DNA of 64,000 nt from Kitasatospora cineracea (GCF_003751605.1 NZ_RJVJ01000001.1:4836001-4900000), one strand, 5' to 3'. Numbered from the stretch's first letter, positions 1 to 8,655 are shown. Notes: generated by a model from the sequence alone, not told the origin. Translations and numbers: made by a program.

Positions 1-1770
1 CGGCGCCTTGTACGCCCGCACCTCCTGCTCGAAGCGGCCCGAGACCTGCGGCGCGCCCTGCACCATCACGTACCGGCCGACCTGGTCGAAGTCGTTGCAC
101 AGGCCGTCCGGGAAGCGCGCGTTCGCCGAGTTGAGCAGCAGCCGGGGCGTCTCGATCGCGTACCCGGCGACCGCCACCGTCCGGGCCCGTTGCAGGTGCT
201 CGCGCCCGCCGCGCAGGTAGCGCACGCCGCGCGCCAGGCCGTCCGGGCCGAGCTCGACCGCGCTGACCATCGCGTCGGAGCGGACCTCCACGCCGTGCGC
301 CAGCGCGTCCGGCAGGTGGGTGATCAGCGGCGACGCCTTGGCGTTGACCTTGCAGCCCTGGAGGCAGAACCCCCGGTACACGCAGTGCGGGCGCCGCCCG
401 AACCGGCCGTTGCTGATCGCCACCGGCCCGACCCGGGCCTCCAGCCCGAGCGCCGCCGCCCCGCGCAGGAACACCTCGCCGTTGCCGCCCACCGGGTGCG
501 GCGCGTGCGGGTACGCGTGCGGCTCGCCCCACGGCCAGTACTGCCCGGCCACCGGCAGCTCCGCCTCCAGCCGCTGGTAGGAGCCGCGCAGGTCGCCGTA
601 CGCCAGCGGCCAGTCCGCGCCCACCCCGTCCCGGCTGTGCGTCTCGAAGTCGGACGGGTGGAAGCGCGGCGCGTACCCGGCGAAGTGCACCATCGAACCG
701 CCCACCCCGCGCCCGGAGTTGTTCGACCCCATCGGCACCGGGTCGGAGCCGGACAGCACCCGCGGCTCGGTCCAGTACAGCTGGTGCGAGCCGTACTCGT
801 CGCTCACCCAGTCCCGCAAGGGGTCCCAGAACGGGCCCGCCTCCAGCACCACCACCGACCAGCCCGCCCGGGCCATCCGCTGCGCCAGCACGGTGCCGCC
901 CGCGCCGCAGCCGACGATCACCAGGTCGACCTCGTCCTCGTCCCGGTGGCGGCGCATCCGCTCCACCAGCCGCCGGTCGAAGCCCAGGCCGTCGCGCGGC
1001 AGCAGCCAGGCGGAGGCGTTGCGCCGGCGCACCGCGCGCTGGCGGCGGGTGGTCTGCCGCAGGGTGGCCAGCGCGGCCTTCGCCTCGCCGTGCCGCCCGG
1101 GGTCGGTGACGGCGGGCAGCGGCGGCGGGTCGGGCCGGTCGGCGTCCGGCTGCCGCTCGGGGTGCGCGTCGGCGACCTCCCACGGCTCGCGGCGCCCGAG
1201 GCCCAGCCGGGCGTAGCCGGACGGGAAGGCCGGGCCGCCGAAGCCGATCTCGTCCCAGGCCGCCGGGTGGCTGTAGTAGGCGGTGCAGGCGTAGCGCGTC
1301 CACAGGCTCCACACGTGCTCGGCCGGCCAGCCGTGCCAGCGCACCGCCCGGCGCACCTTCTCGATCAGGCCGTCCTGCTGGCGCACCGTCAGCTCGGCGA
1401 AGGCGGGGCGGCCGGGCAGTGCCCGGGCGTCCTCGTCCAGCGCCCGCATGCTCTCCGGCCAGGCCCGGTCGTCGGGCGGCAGGTCGGCGTAGTGCCAGCC
1501 GTCGGTCTCGCGCTCGGCCAGCCGGGCGTCGATCATCGGCAGCAGGTCGACCGGCGGGTGGTCCAGCAGCCGCTCCAGCAGGGCCCGGGCGGTGGCCTCC
1601 TCGGCGGGCGCGAACAGCCGCAGCGGCGGGCGCGGGCCCGCCACCCGGCCCGTCACCACGGCCGCCGTCGCCGGGTCCCAGTGCGGGCGGCGGGCCAGCG
1701 AGTCGTAGCCGGGGAACCGGCCCTCGTACGGCGGCCGTTCCCCGGGCGCCGGCCGCCCCGCCGCGCTCAC
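1..1770 (-). CDS. GMC-family FAD oxidoreductase with N-terminal gluconate-dehydrogenase-subunit-3-like region (3' end outside window)
   Basis: The minus-strand frame is open from the GTG at 1770 to the window edge (590 codons) with no stop, so the C-terminus is missing. The first 260 or so residues are helical and contain a WHGWPAEHVW-type segment, as in gluconate 2-dehydrogenase subunit 3-like domains. From about residue 281 comes an FAD dinucleotide motif (VDLVIVGCGAGG), followed by the GMC signature region (GSNNSGRGVGGSMVHFAGY). Membrane-linked oxidation of a sugar or alcohol is likely, but the substrate is unknown. The GTG overlaps the TGA of the upstream membrane gene in a GTGA, so translation is probably coupled. 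The start is fixed by that overlap and by the open frame. Confidence 0.85.
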   Translation of the reverse strand, partial: MSAAGRPAPGERPPYEGRFPGYDSLARRPHWDPATAAVVTGRVAGPRPPLRLFAPAEEATARALLERLLDHPPVDLLPMIDARLAERETDGWHYADLPPDDRAWPESMRALDEDARALPGRPAFAELTVRQQDGLIEKVRRAVRWHGWPAEHVWSLWTRYACTAYYSHPAAWDEIGFGGPAFPSGYARLGLGRREPWEVADAHPERQPDADRPDPPPLPAVTDPGRHGEAKAALATLRQTTRRQRAVRRRNASAWLLPRDGLGFDRRLVERMRRHRDEDEVDLVIVGCGAGGTVLAQRMARAGWSVVVLEAGPFWDPLRDWVSDEYGSHQLYWTEPRVLSGSDPVPMGSNNSGRGVGGSMVHFAGYAPRFHPSDFETHSRDGVGADWPLAYGDLRGSYQRLEAELPVAGQYWPWGEPHAYPHAPHPVGGNGEVFLRGAAALGLEARVGPVAISNGRFGRRPHCVYRGFCLQGCKVNAKASPLITHLPDALAHGVEVRSDAMVSAVELGPDGLARGVRYLRGGREHLQRARTVAVAGYAIETPRLLLNSANARFPDGLCNDFDQVGRYVMVQGAPQVSGRFEQEVRAYKAP

Positions 1771-2228
1771 GACCGGCCCTCGCGCCGCAGCACCGCCGCG
1801 ACCAGGCCCATCCCGCCGACCATGCCCAGCAGCAGCGGGGCGAACACCGGCGGGCCGGTCTCCAGGTTGAACCGGGCCATCCGCCAGCCGCCCGGCTTCT
1901 GCGCGACGCCGCGCACGTGCAGCCAGAACCCCTGCAGCCCGTTCGCGGCGATCGCCGCCGAGACCAGCGGCAGCAGCGTCCGGGCCGCCTTGGCGTCCAC
2001 CGCGCCCGCGACGCCCGCGGCCGCGCCGACCGGGCCCAGCACCACCGGCCACCACATCATCCGGTTGCCGAACCCGGCCCGGTCGTGCTCCAGGTAGATC
2101 TCGGCGGCCGCCACCACCGAGCCCGCGCCGGTGGCCAGGGCCAGCGAGCGCTGGAACCGGCCCTCGCGGACGGCTTCGAGCGGCCGCACCGCCGCGGACA
2201 GCCGCACCGCCGCCAGCGGCCCGGTCAC
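1767..2228 (-). CDS. Small integral membrane protein coupled to the GMC oxidoreductase
   Basis: This is a 153-residue protein starting at a GTG that overlaps the stop of the upstream ThDP-enzyme gene (GTGA). It overlaps the next gene the same way, so all three genes form one coupled operon. Several hydrophobic stretches are visible: the ATGAGSVVAAAE area, MWWPVVLGPVGAAAGVAGAV, TLLPLVSAAIAANGLQGFW and the C-terminal FAPLLLGMVGGMGLVAAVL. That suggests three to four membrane segments and a short basic tail. I do not recognise a named family. Position suggests a membrane anchor or electron-transfer partner for the oxidoreductase, which is inference only. Confidence 0.75.
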   Translation of the reverse strand: MTGPLAAVRLSAAVRPLEAVREGRFQRSLALATGAGSVVAAAEIYLEHDRAGFGNRMMWWPVVLGPVGAAAGVAGAVDAKAARTLLPLVSAAIAANGLQGFWLHVRGVAQKPGGWRMARFNLETGPPVFAPLLLGMVGGMGLVAAVLRREGRS

Positions 2229-4018
2229 GACCTGCTCCGGTGCGGCAGCAGCTCGGCCAGCTTGGCCCGCAGCCCGCGCTTGACCACGGCCACCCGGTCG
2301 CTGTCGCCGCGCAGCACCGACTCGGCGGCGTCCTTGATCTGCGACCAGTCGGCGTGCGGCGGGATCGGCGGCACCGCCGGGTCGGTGCGCACGTCCAGCA
2401 CGCACGGCCGGTCCGCGCCCAGCGCCCACTCCCAGGCCGCCCGGACCTTGCCCGGGTCCTCGACCCGCAGCCCGCGCAGGCCCACCGACTCGGCGAAGTC
2501 CGCGTACCGGACGTCCGGCAGCTGCTGCGAGGGCAGGAAGCTCGGCGCGCCCTGCATGGCCCGCATCTCCCAGGTGACCTGGTTCAGGTCGTGGTTGTTC
2601 AGCACGCACACCACCAGCCGCGGGTCGCTCCAGCGCTCCCGGTAGCGGGCGACGGTGACCAGCTCCGCCAGGCCGTTCATCTGCATCGCGCCGTCGCCGA
2701 CCAGCGCCACCACCGGCCGGTCCGGGTGCGCGAACTTCGCGCCGATCGCGTACGGCACGCCCGGGCCCATGGTCGCCAGCGTGCCCGACAGCGAGCCGCG
2801 CATCGTGCCGCGCATCCGCAGGTGCCGGGCGTACCAGTTGGCCGCCGACCCGGAGTCCGCGGTCAGGATCGCGTTCTCGGGCAGCAGCGCGTCCAGCGCG
2901 TGCACCAGGTACTCCGGGTTCACCGGGTCGGCGGGCACCTTCGCCCGCTCCTCCATCACGTCCCACCAGCGCGCGGTGTTCTTCTCCACCTGCTTGCGCC
3001 AACTGCGGTCCTTCTTGCGGCGCAGCATCGGCAGCAACCGGTCCAGCGTCGCCGCCGAGTCGCCCACCAGGTTGACCTCGTACGGGTAGCGCAGCCCCAC
3101 CATGAACGGGTCGGCGTCGATCTGCACCGCCCGCGCCTGGTCGAACTCCGGCAGGAACTGGGTGTACGGGAAGCTGGAGCCGACGGTCAGCAGCGTGTCG
3201 CAGTCCCGCATCAGCTCGTACGAGGGCCGGGTGCCCAGCAGCCCGATCGACCCCGTCACGTACGGCAGGGTGTCCGGCAGCACGTCCTTGCCGAGCAGCG
3301 CCTTCGCCACCCCCGCGCCCATCAACTCGGCCACCTGCTCGACCTGTTGGCGCGCCCCGCGCGCCCCCTGGCCGACCAGCATCGCCACCTTGCCGCCCGC
3401 GTTCAGCACCTCGGCGGCCCGCAGCAGCTCGCCGTCGTCCGGCACGGGGTGCGAGTGCGGCATGCCCAGGCTGGACGGCACCATCTTGAACGCGTGCTCC
3501 GGCGCCTGCTCGGGCAGCTCCTGCACGTCCGCCGGAATGATCACCGCGGTCACGGTGCGGTACGTCGCGGCCGTCCGGAACGCCCGGTCCAGCACGTTCG
3601 GCAGCTGCTGCGGGACGGTCACCATCTGGCAGTACGCCGAGGCCACGTCCTTGTACAGGCTCAGCAGGTCCACCTCCTGCTGGTACGAGCCGCCCATCGC
3701 GCTGCGGTCGGTCTGCCCGACGATCGCCACCACCGGGACGTGGTCCAGCTTGGCGTCGTACAGCCCGTTCAGCAGGTGGATCGCGCCCGGGCCGGAGGTC
3801 GCCGCGCACACGCCGACCTTCCCCGAGAACTTGGCGAACCCGACCGCCTCGAACGCCGCCATCTCCTCGTGCCTGGCCTGCACGAACGCGGGCCGGTCGT
3901 CGGCCCGTCCCCACGCCGCCAGCAGCCCGTTGATCCCGTCCCCCGGGTACCCGAACACCTGCTCCACGCCCCACTCCCGCAAGCGGGCGAGCACCTGATC
4001 CGCCACAGTCCTGGACAC
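2225..4018 (-). CDS. Thiamine-diphosphate-dependent enzyme, pyruvate oxidase/acetolactate synthase-like
   Basis: This 597-residue protein has the classic three-domain ThDP layout. The N-terminal PYR domain contains GYPGDGINGL and an EEMAAFEA segment carrying the catalytic Glu. A central domain follows, and the C-terminal PP domain carries the GDGAMQMNGL diphosphate-Mg motif and a matching NHDLNQV segment. Such proteins convert pyruvate to acetate or acetyl-phosphate with CO2, or act as acetolactate synthases; poxB-like activity is the likelier call. The GTG at 4018 has a good ribosome site (AAGGAGGG, about 6 nt away). It is the first gene of the operon with the membrane protein and the GMC oxidoreductase. 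Confidence 0.88.
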   Translation of the reverse strand: MSRTVADQVLARLREWGVEQVFGYPGDGINGLLAAWGRADDRPAFVQARHEEMAAFEAVGFAKFSGKVGVCAATSGPGAIHLLNGLYDAKLDHVPVVAIVGQTDRSAMGGSYQQEVDLLSLYKDVASAYCQMVTVPQQLPNVLDRAFRTAATYRTVTAVIIPADVQELPEQAPEHAFKMVPSSLGMPHSHPVPDDGELLRAAEVLNAGGKVAMLVGQGARGARQQVEQVAELMGAGVAKALLGKDVLPDTLPYVTGSIGLLGTRPSYELMRDCDTLLTVGSSFPYTQFLPEFDQARAVQIDADPFMVGLRYPYEVNLVGDSAATLDRLLPMLRRKKDRSWRKQVEKNTARWWDVMEERAKVPADPVNPEYLVHALDALLPENAILTADSGSAANWYARHLRMRGTMRGSLSGTLATMGPGVPYAIGAKFAHPDRPVVALVGDGAMQMNGLAELVTVARYRERWSDPRLVVCVLNNHDLNQVTWEMRAMQGAPSFLPSQQLPDVRYADFAESVGLRGLRVEDPGKVRAAWEWALGADRPCVLDVRTDPAVPPIPPHADWSQIKDAAESVLRGDSDRVAVVKRGLRAKLAELLPHRSRS

Positions 4019-4176
4019 GGGACGTCCCTCCTTCTCGCTCCTGCACGCGTCTGCGCGCTTGCGCGTCCGCACGCCTTCGCGCACGGCGGCACCACTGCCG
4101 AGCGTCTGACCGCCCCCGCCGGAACGGAAACACGGCGGGGGCGGCGAGGAGGGGGGAACGGTGGGGCGGGGAGCGG

Positions 4177-4557
4177 TCAGAGCTCCCTGATCCGGGCCTT
4201 GAGCAGGCAGAACACGTTGCCCTCCGGGTCGGCCAGGACGTGCCAGGGCTCCTCGCCGGTCTGCCCGATGTCGGCCGGGCGGGCCCCGAGGGCGAGCAGC
4301 CGCTCCAGCTCGGCGCCCTGGTCGCGGTCGGTCGGGTTGACGTCGAAGTGCAGCCGGGCCCCGACCGGCCCCGGATCGGCGCAGGCGCTCAGGAACAGCG
4401 TCGGCCGCGCACCGCCGAAGCCCTCGCGCGGACCGACCTCGACGCTGCCGTCCGCCTCCCGGCCGACCACCACGAAATCCAGCACCTCGCACCAGAACCG
4501 GGCCAGCGCCTCGGGTTCACGGCACTCGAGCACGAGCTCACTGATCTGACACGCCAT
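4177..4557 (-). CDS. VOC-superfamily (glyoxalase/bleomycin-resistance-like) protein
   Basis: This 126-residue protein begins MACQISELVLECREPEALARF and ends with a WHVLADPEGNVFCLL strand, the hallmark of the C-terminal half of VOC folds. The ATG at 4557 matches the expected domain boundary; an upstream extension of the frame has no conserved content. A small cytosolic metal-dependent or ligand-binding enzyme is likely, substrate unknown. It lies upstream of the ThDP operon on the same strand with a 158-base gap, so separate transcription is possible. Confidence 0.85.
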   Translation of the reverse strand: MACQISELVLECREPEALARFWCEVLDFVVVGREADGSVEVGPREGFGGARPTLFLSACADPGPVGARLHFDVNPTDRDQGAELERLLALGARPADIGQTGEEPWHVLADPEGNVFCLLKARIREL

Positions 4558-4965
4558 CGACCGAACCTGCTTCCGGGGAGGGGGAGTTGACGATCCGTCC
4601 GCACCCGGGGACCCGGCGGTCGCCCCGGCGCGCACCCGCCGCCGACCGTACCCGGGGGCCCGGCCGGACGCGACGGATTTTCCCGCCGGCCGACCCCGGC
4701 GTGTCGCCCCTCCCGCGACCGGGCCCGGCCGTCGACGGCGGCGGCCGTCCTCTGCTACCTTCGCCCGCGTCCGAACCGTGCGCGGCGGTTGCCGTGGAAA
4801 TGCCGTGGCAGTGCCGGTGGCGGTGCCGCGCCTACGTGTTGTCGAGAGGGTGAGTCCTATGGGTGCCGGGAGCGGGTTCCGTCACGTCCCCGACCGGGTC
4901 GCCGACTGAGCGGGCTGCTGCCGCCGGCGGTCCGGAACGCCTCACCACTCCGGAGTTCACCCACC
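4558..4965. other. 408-bp divergent intergenic region between VOC gene and epimerase gene
   Basis: This should hold the promoters of both flanking genes. From 4793 to 4830 there is an imperfect run of units beginning TGCCG (about 11-12 bp each). A 16-codon open frame with a plausible ribosome site lies at 4859-4909. I see no strong consensus -35/-10 pair. Confidence 0.5.
4859..4909 (+). CDS. Possible 16-residue leader peptide upstream of the epimerase gene
   Basis: An ATG at 4859 follows GAGAGGGTGAGTCC, a reasonable ribosome site. It opens a frame of 16 codons (MGAGSGFRHVPDRVAD) ending in TGA, 56 bases before the epimerase ATG. It has no poly-residue run of the amino-acid-attenuator kind. 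It could be a translated upstream ORF or chance. Confidence 0.25.
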   Translation: MGAGSGFRHVPDRVAD

Positions 4966-6003
4966 ATGCAGGACACCACTGCTTCCCGCACGTCCCCCGG
5001 CGCGCCCTCCCGCGCGTCCGCTCCGCTGAGCCTGCTCGTGCTCGGCGGCACCCGTTTCGTCGGCCGCGCCCTGGTCGAGGCCGCGCTGGCCGCCGGGCAC
5101 CGGGTCACGCTGTTCAACCGCGGCCGGACCGCGCCCGGGCTCTTCCCCGCCGCCGCGACGGGCGTCGAGACCGTCCTCGGCGACCGCACCGCCGACCTGT
5201 CCGCGCTCGCCGGGCGCCGCTGGGACGCGGTGGTCGACGTCGCGGGCTACCACCCCGAGGTGGTCCGCCGCGCGGTCGACGCCCTCCGCGGGCGGGCGGG
5301 GCGGTACGTCTTCGTCTCCTCGCTGTCGGTCCTCGCCGACCAGGCCACCGTGCAGGACGAGGACGGCCGACTGCTCTCCCCGGACGACGACCTGGCGCCG
5401 CACCAGCTGTACGGGGCGCGCAAGGCGGCCTGCGAGCGGATCGTGCTGGACGCGTTCGGCGAGCGCGCCGACGTGGTCCGCCCCGGCCTGATCGTCGGAC
5501 CGCACGACCCGACCGACCGCTTCGCGTACTGGCCCCGGCGCTTCCGGCGGGGCGGCCGGGTGCTGCTGCCGGGCGACCCGGCGGACCCGGCCCAGTTCAT
5601 CGACGTCCGCGACCTGGCCCAGTGGATCCTCGGGTGCGCCGCCGGGCGCCACAGCGGGGTCCACCACGTCACCGGCCGCCCGCTGCCGTTCGGCGCGTTC
5701 TTCGCCGCCTGCCGGGCCCTGGTGAACCCGGCGGCGGAACCGGTCTGGGTCGGCACCGAGGCGCTGCTGCGGGCCGGCGCCGAACCGTGGATGGGCGTGC
5801 CGATGTGGATCGGCGCCCCCGAGTGCGCGGCCGTCAACCTGGTGGACACCTCCCGCGCGCTGGCCGCCGGCCTGACGCTCCGTCCGCTCGCCGGGACCCT
5901 CGCCGACACGCTCGCCTGGGACACCGCCCGCGGCGGCCCCGCCCCCGGCGAGGAGGGGCTCAGCGCGGCGGCCGAGCGGCGCCTGCTGGCCGCAACGGTC
6001 TGA
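4966..6003 (+). CDS. NAD-dependent epimerase/dehydratase-family (extended SDR) protein
   Basis: This 345-residue protein carries the Rossmann motif LVLGGTRFVGRALVEAAL near residue 20 and a FNRGRT segment after strand 2. FVSSLSVLAD and YGARKAACE follow; the latter is the YxxxK active site of extended SDRs. Proteins of this kind act on nucleotide-sugar or isoflavone-like substrates; the substrate cannot be read here. The ATG at 4966 follows a GGAG ribosome site. The C-terminus converges on the LysR gene, and the stop codon sits at the start of a 65-bp duplication. Confidence 0.85.
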   Translation: MQDTTASRTSPGAPSRASAPLSLLVLGGTRFVGRALVEAALAAGHRVTLFNRGRTAPGLFPAAATGVETVLGDRTADLSALAGRRWDAVVDVAGYHPEVVRRAVDALRGRAGRYVFVSSLSVLADQATVQDEDGRLLSPDDDLAPHQLYGARKAACERIVLDAFGERADVVRPGLIVGPHDPTDRFAYWPRRFRRGGRVLLPGDPADPAQFIDVRDLAQWILGCAAGRHSGVHHVTGRPLPFGAFFAACRALVNPAAEPVWVGTEALLRAGAEPWMGVPMWIGAPECAAVNLVDTSRALAAGLTLRPLAGTLADTLAWDTARGGPAPGEEGLSAAAERRLLAATV

Positions 6004-6131
6004 CCCGGCGAGGGAGTTGGCGGGAGCGCAGCCGCACGGCGGTGCGGACCGGCGCGGCGAGGGCCTGACCCGGTCAGGGAGTCGGCGGGGAGCACAGCCG
6101 CACGGCGGTGCGGACCAGCGCGGCGAGGGCC
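6001..6131. repeat. Tandem 65/66-bp duplication spanning the convergent epimerase/LysR gene ends
   Basis: Copy 1 (6001-6065) and copy 2 (6066-6131) differ at about five positions plus one inserted base. Copy 2 is the 3' end of the LysR gene including its stop (TCA at 6074-6076 on the plus strand). Copy 1 supplies the TGA stop of the epimerase gene and has lost the LysR stop (CGA). Confidence 0.85.
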
Positions 6132-6961
6132 GGCGAGCGGCTGTGCGGGGGCCAGGCGATGTGGGTGACGATTGGCGGCGCGTCGATGAGCGGCACCCCG
6201 GCGTGCTCGGCCCACAGCCAGGACCGGGCGGAGGCCGGGAAGAAGGCCACGGTGCGCCCGAGGGCGATCAGTTGGGCCAGTTGCGTCTGGTCGCGGACCT
6301 CGGGCCCCGGGCCGGGCGGGTACGTGCCGCGGCGGGGCCAGCGGGCCGGCGGGAGGTCGGGGAGGTCGCCCACGTCGGCCATGGACAGGCTCGTGCGGGC
6401 GGCCAGCGGGTGCCGGGCGGGCAGGACGGCGATCTGGCCCTCGGTCAGCAACTGCTCGCTGTCGAACCCGGCCAGGGAGTTGTACGGCGAGTGCATCAGC
6501 GCCACGTCGGCCCGGCCGTCGCGCAGCATGTCCTCCTGCTCGCAGGTGCCGCTCGGCAGCACCTCGACCTCGGCGGCGCCCGGCTCGGCCGCGTAGGCGT
6601 CGAGCAGCCCGCGCAGCAGCTCGTGGGAGGCCGCGGCCTTCACCGTCAGCACCAGGCGGTCGCGGCGGCCCCCCGCGCCGCCGGCGCCGCCGGCCCGGGA
6701 GGTGCGGCGCGCGGCGGCGGCGGTCGCGGCGAGGGCCGCGCGGCCCTCGCGCAGCAGCACCTCCCCGGCGCCGGTCAGCGCGACGCCGCGGCGGTTGCGC
6801 TCCAACAGGCGTACGCCGAGCCGCCGTTCGAGCTGCTGGATGGCCCGGGACAGCGGCGGCTGCGCCATGCCGAGGCGCTCGGCGGCACGTCCGAAGTGCA
6901 GTTCCTCGGCCACGGCCGTGAAGTACTTCAACTCGCGGGTCTCCAGGGTGTCCACGGCCAC
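6074..6961 (-). CDS. LysR-family transcriptional regulator
   Basis: This 295-residue protein has an N-terminal winged helix-turn-helix (LKYFTAVAEELHFGRAAERL, then PPLSRAIQQLERRLGVRLLER). A periplasmic-binding-like effector domain follows, in which DGRADVALMHSP is recognisable. The GTG at 6961 is used here; a second GTG two codons later is equally possible. It is divergent from the SDR gene across 90 bp containing a perfect T-N11-A palindrome, so it most likely controls that gene and itself. Confidence 0.9.
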   Translation of the reverse strand: MAVDTLETRELKYFTAVAEELHFGRAAERLGMAQPPLSRAIQQLERRLGVRLLERNRRGVALTGAGEVLLREGRAALAATAAAARRTSRAGGAGGAGGRRDRLVLTVKAAASHELLRGLLDAYAAEPGAAEVEVLPSGTCEQEDMLRDGRADVALMHSPYNSLAGFDSEQLLTEGQIAVLPARHPLAARTSLSMADVGDLPDLPPARWPRRGTYPPGPGPEVRDQTQLAQLIALGRTVAFFPASARSWLWAEHAGVPLIDAPPIVTHIAWPPHSRSPALAALVRTAVRLCSPPTP

Positions 6962-6978
6962 AGCGTACGCCGCCGGTG

Positions 6979-6993
6979 ATACCCGCCGGGTAT
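6979..6993. promoter_or_regulatory. LysR-type operator palindrome
   Basis: ATACCCGCCGGGTAT is a perfect inverted repeat with the T-N11-A spacing (T6980, A6992) expected for LysR boxes. It lies between the divergent LysR and SDR genes, 17 bp upstream of the LysR start and 58 bp upstream of the SDR start. Confidence 0.7.
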
Positions 6994-7051
6994 GACAGGG
7001 CACCGTACCGGTGTTGGAAGCGCGGCCCGTCCGCGGGCGAGGATCGACGGC

Positions 7052-7810
7052 ATGAGCGAAGCAGTCATGAATGACACCACGAGGATCGCGCTGGTCACCG
7101 GTGCGAACAAGGGAATCGGGTACGAGATCGCGGCCGGGCTCGGCGCCCTCGGCCACCGGGTGGGCGTGGGCGCCCGGGACGCGGACCGGCGCGAGGCCGC
7201 CGTCCGCAAGCTGCGCGAGGCCGGGATCGACGCGTTCGGGGTGCCGCTGGACGTGACCGGCGACCGGAGCGTCGCCGAGGCCGCGGAACTGGTCGAACGG
7301 CAGGCCGGACGCCTGGACGTGCTGGTCAACAACGCCGGCATCTCCGGGCCGCCGACCGGTCAGGGCTGGGAGCAGGACCCGACCGCGCTCGACCTCGACG
7401 TGGTCCGGGCCGTCGTGGAGACCAACGTCATCGGCGTCATCCGGGTCACCAACGCGATGCTGCCGCTGCTGCGGCGCTCGGCGTCACCGCGGATCGTCAA
7501 CCTCTCCAGCACCGTCGGCTCCCTGACCCTGCAGGCGGACCCCGGCACCGACGTCGGCCCGGTCATGGCCGCCTACGCGCCGACCAAGACCTTCCTCAAC
7601 GCCGTCACCGTGCACTACGCCCGGCAGTTCGCCGGCACGGGCATCCTGGTCAACGCCGCCTGCCCCGGCCTGGTCGCCACCGACTTCACCGGCTTCCACG
7701 GCTCCCGGACCGCCGCGCAGGGCGCGGCCGCCGCGATCCGGCTCGCCACCCTGCCCGACGGCGGCCCGACCGGCTCGTTCTCCGACGACGCCGGCGTCAT
7801 CCCCTGGTGA
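7052..7810 (+). CDS. Short-chain dehydrogenase/reductase (classical SDR)
   Basis: This 252-residue protein has the TGANKGIGYEIA cofactor motif at residues 15-25, NNAGISGP (NNAG motif) and a catalytic region SSTVGSL followed by YAPTK (YxxxK). It is an NAD(P)-dependent oxidoreductase, probably of a carbonyl or alcohol. The ATG at 7052 has a GAGG ribosome site; an ATG at 7067 is a weaker alternative. The divergent LysR gene and its box suggest substrate-induced expression. Confidence 0.9.
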   Translation: MSEAVMNDTTRIALVTGANKGIGYEIAAGLGALGHRVGVGARDADRREAAVRKLREAGIDAFGVPLDVTGDRSVAEAAELVERQAGRLDVLVNNAGISGPPTGQGWEQDPTALDLDVVRAVVETNVIGVIRVTNAMLPLLRRSASPRIVNLSSTVGSLTLQADPGTDVGPVMAAYAPTKTFLNAVTVHYARQFAGTGILVNAACPGLVATDFTGFHGSRTAAQGAAAAIRLATLPDGGPTGSFSDDAGVIPW

Positions 7811-7874
7811 CCGGCCCGGGCCCCGGCCCCGGCTCCGGCCCCGGCCCTGTGGCTGGCCCGCGGCGAACTGCCGG

Positions 7875-8558
7875 TCAGAGCCCGTAGCGGCGGTTGGACT
7901 CCTCGCACTGGGCCAGGCGCCGCAGGTTGAGCAGGACCGGCTCGAACAGGGCGGCGGAGGCGACGGCGTACTCCGTCTGCTCCCGGGGGGTGGGGAGCTG
8001 CTCCATCCGGTCCAGGTCGTGGGCGGCGGCCTGCTCCATGGTGCGCGCGTACGGGAGCAGGTCGTCGGCGTCCAGGGGGTAGCCGAGGCGGTGCAGGGTG
8101 GCGAGGGTGGCGACCAGGGCGCGGTGGGCGGGGGAGAGGGCGCCGAGCTCGCGGGCCGCCGACCAGCCGAGCCGGGCCAGCAGCTCGTCGACCAGCAGGC
8201 CGGCGGCGGCGCGGTGCGGGTCGTCGGCGGCCTCCCGGGACGGGCCCGCGGCCTCCGCCGGAGCGCCGGGGGCCTCCCCGGCGGGGTGCGGCAGGGCCCA
8301 GAGCGCCGCGCCGAGCCGCACGGTCAGGCCGAGCGAGTCGTCGTCGACGTGCGCCAGCACCTCCCGCACGGTGGCCACCGGGATCCGCCCGACCTGGATC
8401 ATCGCCCGCACCAGCCGCAGCCGCCGTAGGTGGGACTCGTCGTACTCGGCCTGGGTGGCGTTGACCCGGCGGCCGGGCGGGAGCAGCCCCTCGCGCAGGT
8501 AGTACTTGACCGTGGCGAGCGGGACGCCGCTCCGCTCGCCGAGATCCGCCAGGCGCAT
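7875..8558 (-). CDS. MerR-family transcriptional regulator
   Basis: This 227-residue protein begins MRLADLGERSGVPLATVKYY, the winged helix and first recognition element of MerR proteins. RRVNATQAEYDESHLRRLRL follows, then a helical effector region without conserved metal-binding cysteines. I chose the ATG at 8558 because it starts the domain exactly and has an AAGGGG ribosome site; a TTG at 8621 would add 21 unrelated residues. It is divergent from the DUF4188 gene and is likely its regulator. Confidence 0.85.
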   Translation of the reverse strand: MRLADLGERSGVPLATVKYYLREGLLPPGRRVNATQAEYDESHLRRLRLVRAMIQVGRIPVATVREVLAHVDDDSLGLTVRLGAALWALPHPAGEAPGAPAEAAGPSREAADDPHRAAAGLLVDELLARLGWSAARELGALSPAHRALVATLATLHRLGYPLDADDLLPYARTMEQAAAHDLDRMEQLPTPREQTEYAVASAALFEPVLLNLRRLAQCEESNRRYGL

Positions 8559-8587
8559 CCCCTTGTGCCCTCCGTTGACGAGTGCCA

Positions 8588-8621
8588 CTATCCAAAGCAC
8601 TTGGTGAGTGGGGCTATCCAA
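8588..8621. promoter_or_regulatory. Direct repeat CTATCCAA in the MerR/DUF4188 promoter region
   Basis: CTATCCAA occurs at 8588-8595 and again at 8614-8621, 26 bp apart, in the only AT-richer stretch between the divergent genes. It is a candidate binding site for the MerR regulator; dyad symmetry is weak. Confidence 0.35.
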
Positions 8622-8655
8622 TCACGGGCGGCCCGACGGAGACGAGGGGGACACC

